Shown in pieces: positions 23,801 through 36,964 of a stretch of 64,000 nt of DNA (position 1 is its first letter; each line of letters starts with the position of its first letter). This stretch comes from Hybos culiciformis. Lineage: Eukaryota; Arthropoda; Insecta; Diptera; Hybotidae. The stretch spans positions 22,555,557 through 22,619,556 of the forward strand of contig OZ023273.1 of the NCBI GenBank assembly GCA_964007475.1, given 5' to 3'. The position numbers were made by a program, and so were the translations under genes. The notes beneath the pieces were generated by a model. The model did no database searches. It saw nothing but the letters and a program-made list of their open reading frames with translations, and was not told the DNA's origin.

Positions 23801-26800
23801 GTTTTTTTATATGTATAAGTTTTGGGTTCTATTGGGTTTAGACATCTGATTTAAAATGTATGAAAAATTTTTGAAAATATGGTAGGTTTACGGAATAAAA
23901 TAAATTTTTTTGGAGGTTCTAACTATAATTACCATAAGTTGCAAAAATCTGCAGTCAAATGTATTTACAGTCAATTCTACTTACAGTCAAATGCACTTAC
24001 AATTTACCACTCAACATAATAGTTTGCTTTATTGAAATAAACTTAAGGTGAAAAATAAGTTAGAATTGTTTTTTGAAACAAAGCTTCATTATAAATATTA
24101 AAGATAACATTAATGAAATAAAAATGCTAAATTTTTTAGTTAAAAGAAAATGAATTTAAATTTACAATGCTCCCTTACTGACATTTTCCTGAAAAATAAT
24201 AACAAAAAAAAGGACATTGAAAGGACATAAATTACATCGGAAACTGAGACAAATGCAATTTATTGTTTTTTTGTATATTCAACAATTTAAAACAAAAAAT
24301 TTTATACCATACAAATTGGAACAATGAGAGAAAATAAAGTTTATTTTTTGTTAGCAAATATACAGCCCAGGTGTATTTTAAAATTTGCAAAATAAATTTA
24401 TATTAATTTTATTTTCATTTTCCTTGTGTAAACAAATTTTTCCTATATGTGGGAATGATATAAAATTTTGGAACAATTTTGGTACCTTCTAATAAATTTA
24501 GTTGAATTCGTAAAAAAAAAATTATTATACGACAGTGCAAAGTAAACAATGTAAATTTATATACATAAGCCAATATAAATTTACCTATATATAAATGAAA
24601 TATTTATTAATAGAAACATAAGTTTCCCGATTTTTTCGTTAATTTTTGATAAGCTTTAATCAAGGATTTAAAAAAAATTTAAAGTTTTTTTTTTATTAAA
24701 TTTAACATTGAATTTTTATTAAGCAGTAAGTTATAATCAAATGAATAAAAAACTAATGAATAAATCAATATTGATTGAAAAAATTGCTTATTCCTTTTAT
24801 TTTTAGAGAGTATTTCTTCTACCCCTCACTGAAATAATTTATTTTAAATTGAAATCATATTGAACGAGATTTATAGAAATAAATTTATTGCATTCCATAA
24901 TATTTTACCACATGAGGTATGCATATAAAAACGGATTTTGGGAATAAAATACAAATATTTTACATTTTAATCGTATTAAAATCAACTTCTTAAAAAATAT
25001 TTTTAATAAATAAAAAATTAATAAAAGTTACAATATTGTTCAAAGTAAGAAAATATCTTTGATAAATTTTAGTTAAAACTTCGAATTTTGTCTTTTTTCT
25101 TCACGTGACGTGAAAACTTGAAGGGAAAAACTATGAAAATGTGATAGAAAATTTGACCACCAAAATATATTTTAATCTTAATGTTTGGAATATTTGTGTT
25201 TTTAACTGTTTTTCCCAATTAATAAGATTGAACTAAGTTGTCACAAGAACAAATATATATAAAATATTAAAACTGAATGGAAATGATACTCATATTTGTT
25301 ATATCTCTTCTGTTGCCATTCGTTGCTACCAATGAATTTATTAAAAAATTTATATAATACATATAACACAGAAATCTCCTGGCTTTTAAAATATTTTCTT
25401 AAAATTGAATTCTTTAAATTTTTTTTCTCATTGACTGAATGTGTAAATGCATGTACTTCTTATGAAAAAAATTTACGACATTTTCAATTTCCAAAGAGAT
25501 AAATTCAAAATTTTGTGCATATACACAAGGGTGACAATGACAATGTCATTTATAAATATTCTATGCTGTCTAGGTAATACACCTATTTTAATGTTAAAGA
25601 AAAGATTTATTATCATAAATGACGTATTTTCTATTCGTAGAGAGGGGGTCTTGATTTATTCAAAAAAGAAAACTTGAAATTTAAAATTTTTTTATTTGAT
25701 TTTTTCAATTATAATTTAACAATATTTCAATTTTTTGTTTTTAAAAATATTTCGATTTAAAGGTGGATACAATTTTCATATTTACAAAATTTTAACAGTT
25801 TTAAATAAAATTTCGATTAAAGATTAAAGAATAAAGTGGTTATAATAAAACAGTTCCTCTGCTCATGAATCAAATTAAGGATAATAGGAATAATAAAATG
25901 AATTAAGTATAATACATAACTACTTAATTCCGCAATGTTAGAGCATATATTCTCAATAATTTCTAAATAGAAAAATTTCGTAAGTTTCCAATATTAAAGT
26001 TTCTAATTCTTTTTAAAATATGAAATGCAATTGTCCAATTGTTTTATATTAATTATTAATTATTTCATATCTAGACTACAAAAAAAAATTATATGTACCT
26101 ATGTCTAATTTGGTTATAAGAAATTCCAAACACAACATAATCAAATTCATAAGAAACTTTCACGAAATTCCTTATGAAATTTTATTTTCAATAAAGACCA
26201 ACAATGAATTTCACAAAAGAAAAAGTTTTTAATTAAATTTTGCAATAAAATGTGATCCAAATACCTATCAGCTGCTATTTTAATCTCAAGAAAACTGGAT
26301 TTTCAACGAAAATTTTATATTTAAATAAACTATATACAAGAAGTAAAGGAATTTTATGGTTAAATAAATTTATAATATTTAATTTGATTTTATCGTATTT
26401 TAATTGCTTTGTTTGTACATTTAATAAATAGAATTAAAATATTTTATAAAAATATCTAAAATCTAAAAAAAACTGCAAAAACGAAAAATTCCATTGCTGA
26501 ATATGAATTTTGAGAATCCAGAATAACATTTCCTTGGAGGTTCTATATAAAATCTATACATAAAACTAGTTTTATATTTCGCTAGTATGTTTCACGCCAA
26601 AATTCTGTCAAACCTATTTAACTGTTGATTTTTCGTTCAATCTGATATTTGATTTAAGGCATTAAGACCTGAAATAACTTAATATTGCAATCAAGTTTTA
26701 TTCAAAACAAATTAACAGCTCAAGTCCTTTATTTCGCAAAAATAATTATTCATCCAAGCTATTCGAAAATAGAATTGTTGGTGGTGCTGAAATTGAAATG

Positions 26801-26823
26801 AATGAATGAAATATTTCTAATAA
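20849..26823. other. AT-rich DNA without a recognised gene
   Basis: Microsatellite (ATTT)n at about 20955-20980. Three 16-bp tandem units (CAGTCAAATGTATTTA type) at 23952-23999. No coding or mobile element evidence otherwise. Confidence 0.4.
23952..23999 (+). repeat. 16-bp tandem repeat, three units
   Basis: Three adjacent units CAGTCAAATGTATTTA, CAGTCAATTCTACTTA and CAGTCAAATGCACTTA, 75 percent or more alike. No function can be inferred. Confidence 0.75.
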
Positions 26824-26890
26824 AGTAAAATTTTCATCGTTCGTTCCAAGAAAAAAAATTTTTTTCTTGGAACGCACGATGAAAATTTAC
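26824..26890. repeat. Near-perfect long hairpin
   Basis: About 31-bp arms meeting at AAAAATTTTT. The left arm contains TTTTCATCGTTCGTTCCAAG; the right is its complement with one mismatch (GCACGATG for the expected GAACGATG). It could be a tiny foldback MITE or form a stem in RNA. No other copy was seen in the window. Confidence 0.8.
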
Positions 26891-29297
26891 GAACTAACCG
26901 TAGTTTTGATTTAATAATGCGAGGTTTTGAATTATAATTTCATAAAAACCGCACTCAAGCGAACCATAAAAATTTCATCCTTGTATTTCATTATATTTTA
27001 CCGGAACATTTAAGTGAAAAACGGATTTAAATATCAAACTTTTAGACTTTTCTTCATCTTATTTTATTTGCTTTTGAAATTGAATATTTTTCCATCATTA
27101 TCTTAATGGAAAAACTAATTTAAAAAACTTTTGAAAATTATACTAAAGATAAAGTTTTAGTTAATTTTATGTTAGTTGGTAACGGATGGGATGAAAGTAA
27201 CTTTTTTTTTGAACATCCTGCATCCGGTAGAAAAGGAGAATAAGGTAATTTGCTAAAAGTTGATTTATCAAAACTTGAAATCATAGTTCAAAATATAATC
27301 CTGAGCATTAAAAAGAAGAAGCAAAAACTAAATTATGATAATAATATAATTATTTTTTATTTAAGATATTATCATGAAAATGTCTATTTCTTTAGAATAA
27401 ATAAATAAAGTTTAACTTAAGCTGTCAACCTGAAGTAAATAATTATAGATACAAATAATTTAGGATTACAGGTACCGAAATAAAAAAGTATATATGTAGA
27501 AGAATGAAAATGAGAAAATTAAAATAACATAAGTTAGTAATATGCTTTAACATTGTTATTTATTTTTTGTTAAATATTAAATTTTATTGTCAAATTTTTT
27601 TTCCACAATATTTTCGAATACATCAATAGTTGAAATTAACAATAGAAACTAGAATAGGTTGCCTTTTTTAATTTTTTATTTGGGAAAATTAAATTAAAAT
27701 TGAGTTTAAAAAAATTTAAGTTCAATGAAAAAATTTACCAAACCATGAAATTTACAAGAGAAAATGTTATCCACCTACAAATTCTCCCCTTTTTTGTATT
27801 TTTTGTATATTTTTAGCAATCGAATTTGATAACAAAATTTAAAAACAAACGTAGAGTAAACAAAATTGTAATTTATCACTTCTTCAATGAAGAACAGTAT
27901 TTTTTTTGTAAAAGATTACATTAATCAAATGAAAAATATATTCAATAAACAATCAATTTAAATTTTTCGTTTGATTGTCGTGACATTTATTGAACTTTTA
28001 TTTAATTTTTATACCTAATAGACAAAAATTTGAATAATGGTAAAAAAAAAAAAAATATTTAAGATACTTTTTGCTTTCGACATAGAGAAAATAATTTTAA
28101 ATTTAATATATCTACGTACAAATTTTGCGAACTTTGAAATTTGGTTATTTTAATAATTTTATTCTCGATGTATACATATAATATGTATCTTTGGAATTTT
28201 TATTTATAATGGAAACTTATAAATTTATTATGAATGAGGACTATTAAAGTTAATAGATATAATTTCCAGATAAAATAAATAAAAATTATATAAGAATTGA
28301 TTATTTATAATAATTTTATAATTGATACAAGAAAAATTAATTTTTGGGTTAATTTAATAAATCTTAATTTTTTTTTTTCTTATTTGCCACAAAGGTAAAT
28401 TCTTGTTTTATTCAGATTTAAATTATGCACACGTTTTTTTCAGTATTCACCATGTATATAAATATATACTAAATTTTTCTGATAATGTTATGTCTAATAA
28501 AGTTATTACATATTCAACTGAATAACAACATAATTCCATTTGGGGTAGAAACTTTTATACAAAACAACATAATGAAAACAACAGCAAAATGTAATATATA
28601 GGTTAAAATTATTATTATAATATCTATATCCACATTCTTCTTCTTCTTGAACTTTTGAACCGAATCTTCTTTTTAAGAAATACACTTTCACATAGGAAAT
28701 AAATTTCATGAAACACAATTGAAAAATAAAATGAAAATCAGAATTCAAATAATTATCTAAAATGAATCTCAGTTAACCTTCCGCTGTTGATGTTTTTTTC
28801 TTAACTTCTGATATATTGTTTTATAGAATATATAGAATTCCATTACTATTTTAAGATACTTTTATGCATGCATTAATATTAATAAAAAATATTTGATTCC
28901 AGACAATAAAATATGTACAACAAAAAAAAATTCATGTTATTAACTTTATACCTTATATTTATCTTTGTAAACTATCATATATATAGTAGATGTTTTGTAG
29001 AGCAGTGTGAGGTGACTGACTTGAGGCGCCAGACTGAGTATGTGTTTTTTTTAAAGGGATAAGGGATGGTTTCGTATATGTTTTCTTTTTTTGCAAAACG
29101 ATATAACTATAAACGTTATAAAATCAAAACTAAAGTTCACGTATAATTTACTAAACACATTAATTTTTTCTTAATATAATTTTCGTCTAAATGCCAACTT
29201 TTATTTCATTTTTCTACTAAAAATAATATTTGTTTAAAAAATTATTTTCTTTTTTTAACCAACATTAACATCGGAATTTTAGACATTTTATATTAAG
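26891..29297. other. AT-rich DNA without a recognised gene
   Basis: A GC-richer patch at about 29000-29040 (GACTTGAGGCGCCAGACTG) stands out but has no clear splice sites. A 24-codon plus-strand frame near 27168 (MLVGNGWDESNFFFEHPAS...) is probably chance. Confidence 0.35.
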
Positions 29298-29380
29298 ATA
29301 ACGCGCTACACTTCGTCGGAAGCTTTTATCTTGCTAACTCAGCTTTTCACAAGTATCGTAGCTTCTGATTACAACTACAG
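29298..29380 (+). CDS. Candidate exon or 5' leader, unrecognised
   Basis: An 83-nt stretch of clearly higher G+C than its surroundings, bounded by TATATTAAG on the left and the donor ACTACAG|GTAAAG on the right. Frame 1 is open throughout (ITRYTSSEAFILLTQLF, then TSIVASDYNY). The acceptor is weak because it lacks a pyrimidine tract, so it could equally be a transcribed leader ending in a donor. I do not recognise the peptide. Confidence 0.2.
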
Positions 29381-32300
29381 GTAAAGCAAACTAAACTAGA
29401 TGTTTGATCTATGTAGTATATTAATTTCACGAAAAATTTCTTACGCAAATTATTTAAACTTCAAACGATAACTTCTGTTTACTACATACACATTTTCTTC
29501 ACTCGAAATATTAAGTATGGAATAAGAATTAAATTGGAACCAAAATATTAGAAATAGAATAACCACAAGAAATTTATAGTTTCATTTTTCATGAAATAAT
29601 AAAATTCCATTATGCTTTTAATAATATTTTTGATTTTTTTTTTTTCATCTAAAAAAATGAAAATATATACTGGGTACTTAATAATATTCTTAAAAGAGGA
29701 CATTAACGATTTTGACTTATTTTATTTTGTACAAAAAAAAGGTAATTTCAAGGAATACGATAATGTTTTTAGAAGTTCGTTAGAGAACTTTTTTTTTTAT
29801 TTATTTTCTGATTTATATCTTAGTTTTTTGAATAGTTTGAATTCGTCATAAAAATTTTAATCCGATAATGAAGGTTAAAAATATTTATTGAGTTCGTACA
29901 CACGTAGAGGTAGGACTTTCCAAGCTTTATAAAATTGAGCACCTTATTTTCACACATATAGTGCAGGACTAATTTTCGGCAATATTGTATTTGAATTCTT
30001 TTTAAGCTTTTAATAATTTTTTAATAAATCTTTATAAATCCTTTTGTAAAAGATCCTTTAAAGGTACATTGAAACAAAGGTATATTTCATACACAAAGAA
30101 AATAATCTTTTTTTTTGCATAATAAAATGTATAACATTTGCAATATTTGCATTACACTTGGATGAATAATAAAAGAGTTTATTTTCTATAAATAATTCCA
30201 GGATAAAATACGTGACTAACAAATATTATTATTTCTTTTTTTTACACGATTAAAAAGGATAAGATTTATGAAGAAAATAAATAATATAATATTCAATTAT
30301 TTATTGATTTTTCCGTAATGCAAAAGGTATAATAATGATAATGGAAATTAGAATGGATTCTAGAGACATAAAAGGCTAAAGATATCTTTTTTTGTTCAAA
30401 ATTATTTTTTCTTTGAAGTCAAAGAAAATTTTCCTTAAGAAAAACCGAGCGAAAACAATTTTGTTTTAAACTACTAATTTCTTGAACTGAAATTCTTTCT
30501 AGTTTTTTTTTTGTGTGGAAATTAGTATTGAAATTGAAAATATTGTTAGAATTACTATTGAAAATTAAAAAAAATAAATAAATGAGAGTAAGGCCCTTAT
30601 AAATTAAAGCAAGATAAACATTTTAGTTATTGGTCGCTCAAATTTTTCCCGGTCTTCCGGACGACAAGTCTTCAATGATATCGACTTCTTATATGATACC
30701 GATTGGCTTTAATCTGATTTATTATACAACAATACAATCCCTATAATATAACCATAAGGCTAACATAAAAAACACTTCAGTTAATTGTATCTTCATAAGA
30801 ATCATTTCGCCAAGAGTTAGTCCAAATAATTTAAATGATTTCTTAAAATGCTAATCTGTTATGGTTCGGAAGCGATGTACAAATGTTGTTAAAGCCTGAG
30901 CAAGTAATGTTTTAGTTTAGATTTAAGATGATAAAAGAGTCTGTGGTTTTAACATAGATAATACTGAACTATTCAAATTTGATACAAAGTAGTATATACA
31001 TCAAAAAACTAAGTTACAATTTCTACACTATGGCTTTGATCAAAGACAAATTTCTGTAATAAGGAAATTTATTAAATTAAGAATAAAATTGCGGTATATA
31101 CCTAGGTTAAAGAATTTGTTTCTTCACTAAAATTTTATTTTCTTTTTATCATTGAAATATAAATTTGTTTCAACATTTTACGGAATTATTTCCCCAAAGG
31201 GAGTACAATAATAACAAAAGTAAATAAAAATGAATAAAAAAAAACAATTTTATTAACGATTTGAAAAGATTACAGTCCGCAAAAAGTTTTAGCAATTTCC
31301 GTGATCTGGACTAACTTGAAATTTACAGTAATAGTTAATTTTTCGCTAAGATTATATTCAATGTAGTGAAATGATGATAATACGTGTTAGCGAAAAATTC
31401 TGTAAATGGTTAGTTACGCTTCTAGCGAACTACGATTGTCTGAAAAAATAACTAACTGTAAAATGTTCAAAAAAAAAAATTAAAGTAATTAATTTTTCAC
31501 GATTTTTAGATACGGAAAATAGATTTTAAATATAGAGTTAAAGGATTTAACTGAACCTATGTTCATTAATCTCGTATCATAAATTTTTATCAAATTTATC
31601 AAATATTCAAACCTAAGTATATTAAGTATACGTGACATTACTAAACTTTTCAAAACTGTATTGGATTAAACATTAAAAACTGTTTGTCTTCTTTGCAGAA
31701 TTTTATTCAAATAGGCAAAGAAATTGAATTATTTTTATTACAAAGTAGCAGCTGGACGTAATAACATTATAGAGTACACACATTTTATGTAAAACCCTTA
31801 GGTGAATTTCTATAAACTTTATGATTTTTTTTTTCTCTAAAAGGTATTTCCTTCTTTTTTTTTTCCTATACATATTACGAAATATATTCAAATTTCATAA
31901 AGAGCCATTAGTTTCTTTTTATACTTAAAAATTGAAAGAAAAGTTTCAAAATGAAAAAGTTTATTTCGTTCGTAACGAAAGTATAATCTCAGTGGGAATT
32001 TCCCGAAATGGTTTAAGCAAAAACAATAATAATAACGACGTATGCGACAATAAAAAAAATTTATTTTGGCTTAATTTCCAGTGAACTACCAACTTTTATC
32101 TTGTATGTGTTTTTTGAAGTATCTATATACCTATATTTTTAATTGTGATCGTGTAAAAGTGCCATATTTTGAGTTTATTTTAAATCTTAATATTAGTAAG
32201 TAAATTTTCGTTAATTCTTCGTCGTAAAGCTAAATTCCTCATATTTTTTTATGTTTTTTCTTTAATAGTTTCTTTAAATTTAATATTTCTCTTATTTTTT

Positions 32301-32396
32301 TTAAAATTAATTGTATTTAATTTTATTGCTGCTCTGTTTGTAATAGTATTTTTTTAATTTTTTCAGTTGAAAGTTGTTTTAATACATTTTCAAAAA
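29381..32396. other. AT-rich DNA without a recognised gene
   Basis: A loose inverted repeat (TTAATTTTTCGCTAA near 31337, TTAGCGAAAAATTC near 31388, with TAACTAACTGTAAAA copies around) may be a decayed MITE. Nothing else is supported. Confidence 0.35.
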
Positions 32397-32690
32397 GTAA
32401 TAGTAGATTACAACACATGTTAAGAAAATTTGTTATTACAACGGGTTGTGTATACACAAAAACATATGGACACGCGTCAATACTTATATCACGAGACCGT
32501 TAGGTCGATATATTGACCGTTAGGTCGATATATTGACAAGTGTCCATGTGTTTTTGTGTATATATACACAACGAGCTGTATAAGAAATTTTATTAACATG
32601 TTTTGTATACTGTTTTAATGTGCATGTGAGAGATAGTTGCAATCAATACATTTGCAATAATAAACAAAAGTTCAAAATGAAGAAAATAAA
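32397..32690 (+). repeat. Left terminal inverted repeat of the 32-kb element
   Basis: Inverted copy of about 35320-35602. Subterminal palindrome at about 32440-32590, with the 22-bp unit TTAGGTCGATATATTGACCG tandemly repeated near its centre (about 32500-32535). Confidence 0.8.
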
Positions 32691-34309
32691 TAAAAAGTGT
32701 GGTAAATAAAATTGAAGTATGTAAATAAAATTTTCTTAAATAAATAATACCGATCACATGCACATTAAAATATTATCCTCACTTTGTTCGTCTGTGCTCT
32801 TTCTTAACACGTTCACATAAAAAATATTATAGTCATAAATCTTTATTCACTTAACCAAAATTACATATTACATAGGAAATTCCATATTAATGAAGTAAGT
32901 CTGTGGTCATTTCTTCATTATTAAATTAAAGATTAGCAATAAACGATAGTACCCTTAAATAAAAATTTAGGTGTCTTTACATAATTTTCATATAATATTT
33001 TCAAATAATTATACTAAAAGTTTTATGATATTATCAACTTTGAAAGATTATTTTGGGCCTGCAATAAAAGATACAGAAAATGAAGTGAGAAATTTGTAAG
33101 AATTGAAAAAAAAAGGAATTTATAAGTTTTTTTTAAGAAGATCCAAACATAATGAAAATAAAAAATGATTTATAATTTTATATATTACAACACTTAAATA
33201 TATTTAAAATTATTATTTAGAAAATTATAATATATTTTTTTATAGTCCAATTAAAATTTTAGGTTTTTAAAAATAATACATGTGGTTGTTGGTTATCGCA
33301 CTTTAAAATTATTAAGTCCAAATTTTTTTAAAAACCCACATCAAAAGTAATTATAGAAGAAACTAAATTTTGAAATTAAATGTCTTATAATACAGTATGA
33401 AATTTTATTTGTATTAACTGTGATACTATTCTCTTCAAAGTCAATTTTAATTTAATTCAATGATATTCATATGAATTTTTTTTTATACATAATACATATA
33501 TTCCATAAATTTACTTAACAAAGATTTAACAAAGTTTTTTTTCTCAATTTAATAGAACGTTTTTTTTTTCCATAAAATTTCATTTAAAAAAATAACTTGG
33601 CAATAAATTATAATGATGCACTTTATTTTTTTAATTTCATATTGTGCGAAACCATATTTTTCATTGCTAGCAAAAATATGCACGTCGACGCCACGTACGT
33701 TATTTTTGTAATGAAATATGCCATTTATCAATTTTTTTAAATTTATATACTGCAGAGTCGTTTATTTTCACAGGTACATTTGTTCAAACCACAAATCATC
33801 AATCAAAATTTGTAATGGAATTAAAAGAATTTCATGCGGCTATGCAGTTTTTTTATTTATAAAAAATAAATAGGTACTTGCACGATGCGAAAAACTTTTT
33901 CTGATGTACATAAATGTCGTTAGTTGTTTGAACGTACCTACATCTTGGTAACAATCGTAGTAGCTAAAAATTCAGTTTCTCTAAATTGCATGATGTCATA
34001 GAGTTATAACACCCTTATTTTGAAACCTCAAAATCATTTGCCTAGCACTCTCTCCACATAATTTGTGATTGATGTTTTTCAAAATATTGGGACTAAAGTA
34101 AATTGATGTAAATATAATGTTAAGTTCTTGATACCAAAAATTCAAATACCCGAACTTAAATAAACCTTAATTTTTACCTTGAAACTCAAATTTCAGATAC
34201 AGACCCAGAATACGTAAGCTATGCATATACATATATTTAATTTAATATTTATAAAATTTTACATAAATTCATTGCCAAAAATATTTAAAAACTTAATAAA
34301 TTATTTTAA

Positions 34310-34790
34310 TGTGCATGGCTTCGGTAAGTTGTATTTACATTCGCAAATTTAGCTCGGTAAATGGTCCATTGCATGCATCAATACACATGCAATTATAGGG
34401 AAAAGTAAATTGTATTTGCATTCTCTGTGATGTAAATTGTATTTACATTTCCCTATATTCTATATATTTACTTCATTTTGAACTGCGTAATACTAAAAAC
34501 AAAAATAATATCACTCACACGCACAATATTTTAATACAGACAAATACCAAAAAAAAAAATTGCAAATGTATACCTCTCACATGCATCATATCAATGTCAA
34601 ATAAAGTTTAGTTTATAATGCTAAAAATCTATATTTCCCCTCTGAGCTAATCTATATTTTCCCTCTGAGCAAACAAAAAAAAAACAAAAAAGAACCAATA
34701 AAAAAGTACGCGGCTATTTTTTTTTTTTTCTAAAAAGCGGCCAGTCGATCAGTCGATGAATTTTCTTAACATGTGTTTCAATCTACTATT
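34310..34790 (+). repeat. Internal copy of a related repeat
   Basis: It begins near GTGCATGGCTTCGGTAAGTT and ends AACATGTGTTTCAATCTACT, the same right terminus as the enclosing element. Parts also match 40640-41255: CAATACACATGCAAT, and CACAATATTTTAATACAGAC followed by AAA-TACC. It is probably a diverged copy of the same family nested inside the larger one. Confidence 0.55.
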
Positions 34791-35021
34791 TTTAAAGGAT
34801 CTTCGAACCTCTACTACTAAATTTTTAAGCGAGTGTGGTTGGATTTTAGTACAAAAATTTTGCCAAACTTCAAAAATTGCACTTATTTTATTCAAAAAAA
34901 CAAAATGAATAAAAATAGAACAATGGTAACCCTGAAAGAATTGAAAATGGCATTATAAAGTTTGCTGTCAATTGTCAAATGTCAAGTAAGATTTTATTTT
35001 TTTTATTAACAAACGAGGAAA

Positions 35022-35308
35022 ATGGCAGCAACAAGGAGATTATTTATTGTAAATATAAATTATAATCATAATAATTTTAATTATTTGATTTTATTTTTAA
35101 TTATAAAAAAAAATAATTATAAAATTATTATTATTTTTTTTAATAATAAAAAAAAATAGTAATTTTTCCAAAAAAAAAATTATTCGATTTTTTTTTGTGC
35201 AAAAAAGAAAATGAATAATTTTTTTTTGGAAAAATTACTAATTTTTTTTTAATATTTTAGGAATTAGCTGATCTTAAATCATCTGGTTTAAATTTACTTC
35301 CATATTAA
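35022..35308 (+). pseudogene. Captured first exons of a UBE2L3-like ubiquitin-conjugating enzyme
   Basis: Exon 1 (35022-35048) is ATG plus eight codons, MAATRRLFI. A GTAAAT donor follows, then an AT-rich 212-bp intron ending TTTAATATTTTAG at 35260. Exon 2 (35261 on) continues in phase as ELADLKSSGL and is cut off after about ten codons: it reads NLLPY and stops at 35308, where the right terminal repeat begins. UBE2L3-class E2 enzymes, which pass ubiquitin to HECT and RBR ligases, start with a helix of the form MAA-x-RRL-x-KEL-x-x-(L/I)-x-x-x-G. Matching residues on both sides of a GT-AG intron make chance unlikely. The catalytic domain is absent, so this cannot be an enzyme. The upstream part (about 34800-35021) may be captured leader or promoter. 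The intron itself holds a hairpin at 35158-35237. Confidence 0.5.
35158..35237. repeat. Hairpin within the E2-fragment intron
   Basis: AGTAATTTTTCCAAAAAA at the left pairs with TTTTTTGGAAAAATTACT at the right; the inner ATTATTC/GAATAAT part also pairs. Probably a small insertion in the intron. Confidence 0.75.
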
Positions 35309-35319
35309 TTAAATTTTAT

Positions 35320-35602
35320 TTCCTTGTTTCATTTTGAACTTTTTTGTTTTTTTTTTTTCATTGTAAATGTATTGTTTTCAACTTCCTCTTACATGCACAT
35401 TAAAGCAGTATACAATACATGGTAATCAAATTTGTTATACAGCTCGTTGTATATACATACAAACACATAGACACTCGTCAATATTATATCACTCGACCTT
35501 CGGTCTCGTGATATAAGTATTGAGTCGTGTCTATGTGTTTTTGTGTATACACACTCGTTGTAATAACAAATTTTCTTAACATGTGTTACAATCTACTATT
35601 AC
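35320..35602 (-). repeat. Right terminal inverted repeat of the 32-kb element
   Basis: Inverted copy of 32397-32690. Its own palindrome centres on ACTCGACCTTCGGTCTCGTG at about 35490-35510. Confidence 0.8.
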
Positions 35603-35861
35603 AAAAAAAAAGTTAACAATTAAAAAAGTGTAAACAAAAAAAATTTGTAATTTTTACAACAAAAAATAGTTAGACTTGTATATCTAATTAACTAAATATG
35701 ATTCTACCAACAATATTTTATTCATTCAAGTTTTTACAACTTCTTTTTTATTTATAGCGCTCCAAAATTTGAAATAAAAAAGAGACACCGTGATAACGAT
35801 AATATATTATGAGTATCTCTATACAATATATTATCTATTTATAAGTTTCATGTTGCGTCAT

Positions 35862-35966
35862 GTTCGGTCTCGTGATATAAATATGACTCGTGTCTATGTG
35901 TTAGTGTGTATACACAACTCGCAAGAATAACAAATTTTCATAACATGTATTGTAATCTACTATTAC
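35862..35966 (+). repeat. Solo right end of the same repeat family
   Basis: It begins GTTCGGTCTCGTGATATAA and ends TGTAATCTACTATTAC, matching the last 105 bp of the 32-kb element. The left portion is missing. Confidence 0.75.
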
Positions 35967-36896
35967 GGAAATTAAATTTGGATCAAAATTTCTCTCTCAT
36001 TAATCTCTATACAAAATGAACTGTTAATATAGGACGTTTTAAAAATTAATTTAAGTATGTAGAGTTATTAACCCTTTCTCTACTTTACAGACATTTTTTT
36101 ATATTTTATTTTATTATTCATTTTAATTTATAAATATACTTAATTAAAATAAATTTTTATGAGTATTTTACTTCATTAAGGACTGACCACCTTTAAATAA
36201 ATGTATTCACATTTAATTTTTTTTGGTCATATAATGTTATGTGAACAATAATAGAACCAAAACCTGGTAATATAAAAAGGGTTCATTATATGTCATCAAG
36301 AATAAAATATTCATTCAAATTAAATAAAGTTTCTATAATAAAACATTGGATTGTAAAATCCTATATACATTTTTAGTTTTGTTTAATTTAAGTTTGACTT
36401 TATGTTTTATTGGGATTCGGGTAGATATATGGTCCTTATATATATAAATAAATATTTTCGTGAATCTTTTGAGTTGAAAATTTCGTTTTATAAGTTTGAA
36501 CGTAACATTTGTTTCCTTCGTTTAACATTCTAATCCTAATAAAATCAATAAAATAATAATGTAAAGCCTTATGCCCTATTTACATAAAACAGACGCAATT
36601 TGAAAAATTGAAAAAGAGACTAAAAATTTAAAAATTTATTTGTAAAACTTCATATTTTTTACAGGAGCATTATGCTTTTATAGCCGCATTTTGAATATTG
36701 AAAACAATTTTCCAGTTGCTATAATGCTCCGATTAAAGCATACTGAACTTGAGTTTTAGATAAGCTCGTCACCCACGCCTAATTAAAAAATGTATATACC
36801 ATACAAGTACATCTAGGAATTAGTTAAGGACGCATAAATTGGAATGGACTAGATGAATCAGCAAGGAATGGAAACAAAATTAATTTTTATCTCTTA
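35967..36896. other. AT-rich intergenic DNA
   Basis: No gene or repeat recognised. It contains the 3' flank of the HMG-box-like gene; AATAAA on the minus strand (plus 36897-36902) is a possible polyadenylation signal for it. Confidence 0.4.
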
Positions 36897-36964
36897 TTTA
36901 TTTTTTATTTTTATAATTTAACACAAGACAATAACGTATATACCTACATATATTAGGCAAAATG

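Larger units (their letters stand above)
32397..35602. mobile_element. 3.2-kb element with about 300-bp palindromic terminal inverted repeats
   Basis: The left terminus GTAATAGTAGATTACAACAC at 32397 and its inverted counterpart ending at 35602 (GTGTTACAATCTACTATTAC on plus) begin inverted arms of about 290-300 bp. The arms are alike as far as AAGTTCAAAATGAA (about 32670 and 35335). Each arm is itself a foldback: a long stem with ACACAAAAACA/TGTTTTTGTGT and a loop around ATATCACGAGACCG. In the left arm TTAGGTCGATATATTGACCG is partly duplicated. The arms are flanked by A-runs, so a target duplication cannot be read. There is no transposase frame. Between the arms lies a second copy of the terminus (about 34755-34790) and a UBE2L3-like gene fragment. 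Confidence 0.75.
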
